Below, in pieces: positions 63,526 to 64,000 of a stretch of DNA of 64,000 bases (position 1 is its first letter; each line of letters starts with the position of its first letter). The notes under the pieces are model-generated. The model did not search any database. It worked only from the letters and a program-made list of their open reading frames with translations, and was not told the DNA's origin. Source of the stretch: Ascidia mentula (Eukaryota; Chordata; Ascidiacea; Phlebobranchia; Ascidiidae); contig OX387197.1 of assembly GCA_947561715.1 (NCBI GenBank), positions 23,028,266-23,092,265 on the forward strand. The letters are read 5' to 3'. Both the position numbers and the translations under genes were made by a program.

Positions 63526-64000
63526 ATGTAAGTTTAACCAAGTGGACACATTTGAGGCACATAAACAAAAAAGGTTAAAAGAGCACCAAAGAGACGTGAA
63601 AAACCATGAAGATAAAACAGCTCTTTCTAAACATGCGGTGGAATTCACAACAGGTTTTTGAACGTCCGGCCGCTACCCTGCGTTCCTTAATATCGCACCC
63701 AAAAGACTGCATGCACGATAAGCTCGTCACGAGGGGTGTGGTTTATAGCATTCCCTATGGTGGTTGCAGCGGCATATACATTGGGGAAACTGGCAGTGCG
63801 CTGAGAACAAGGTTAAAAGAGCACCAAAGGGACGTAAACAACCAGGAGGGGAAATAGCTCTTTCTAAACAAGCGGCTGAAACAGGGCATGCGGTGGAATT
63901 CACAAGAACGATCATTTTGGAACGCGAGTCCGATAGGTACAAGAGGATGTTTTTGGAGTCAGTGAACATTAATACGCATGCGTCATCACTCAATGACAAC
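63526..64000 (+). mobile_element. Penelope-like retroelement, GIY-YIG region, cut by window end
   Basis: A plus-strand region encodes VVYSIPYGGCSGIYIGETGS then LRTRLKEHQRDV, the GIY-YIG nuclease domain that Penelope-like elements carry after their reverse transcriptase (GIY appears as VVYSI, YIG as GIYIG). The piece RLKEHQRDV plus AL-SKHAVEF occurs twice, at about 63570-63650 and 63811-63905, so two partial copies lie head to tail. The terminus at 63437-63525 is in the opposite orientation. The copy is a fragment and continues beyond the window. Confidence 0.7.

Overview
The window looks like nuclear DNA of a small, AT-rich, intron-dense animal genome. The introns are short (often 60-400 bp), one gene has about 95 exons, and MITEs, tRNA-derived SINEs, a Ty3/gypsy element and Penelope-like fragments are scattered through it. 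Gene content and texture suggest a tunicate, most likely Ciona. This is inference; nothing in the window proves the species.

Layout. (1) 1-763, minus strand: exons 1 and 2 of an ADP-ribosylhydrolase 3 (ARH3/ADPRS) paralogue whose remainder lies left of the window. (2) 5175-34910, plus strand: one very large gene. Following splice signals, 95 exons join in frame into a predicted type I membrane protein of about 3,991 residues. It has a signal peptide, then eight tandem copies of a ~231-242-residue module that I do not recognise, then FN3, EGF, NIDO-AMOP-VWD (the MUC4/SUSD2 arrangement), more EGF, FN3, SEA, FN3 and EGF domains, one transmembrane helix and a very short tail. (3) 35669-36141, minus: the last exon of a membrane protein whose tail is made of 12-residue repeats that switch frame part-way. 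(4) 37723-40242, minus: a complete ARH3 gene, paralogue of the one at the left edge. (5) 41028-46535, plus: a C-type-lectin receptor gene (CTL1) interrupted at the end of exon 1 by a Ty3/gypsy element. (6) 46551-63430: two related blocks, each with a lectin exon-1 remnant, a SENP1-type SUMO protease fragment and Kelch exons. Between them lie the full KLHL gene (49910-54844, minus) and a second lectin receptor (CTL2, 55433-56430). (7) 63437-64000: Penelope-like retroelement sequence with a GIY-YIG endonuclease region and a hammerhead-like terminus.

How the parts relate. The right half is an actively rearranging neighbourhood. Lectin-SENP-Kelch sequence was duplicated, the copies lost different pieces, and one duplication junction can be placed almost to the base (about 46549), where CTL1 lost its signalling tail. 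The left half is dominated by the giant adhesion/mucin-like gene. The eight-fold module with perfectly conserved intron phases, paired glycosylation sites and an invariant His-Pro-Phe is the strongest candidate for something undescribed.

Limits. Exon borders come from reading GT-AG sites and phase, not from transcripts. Long AT-rich gaps (764-5174, 56400-57700, 60517-62170) hold no gene I can support.
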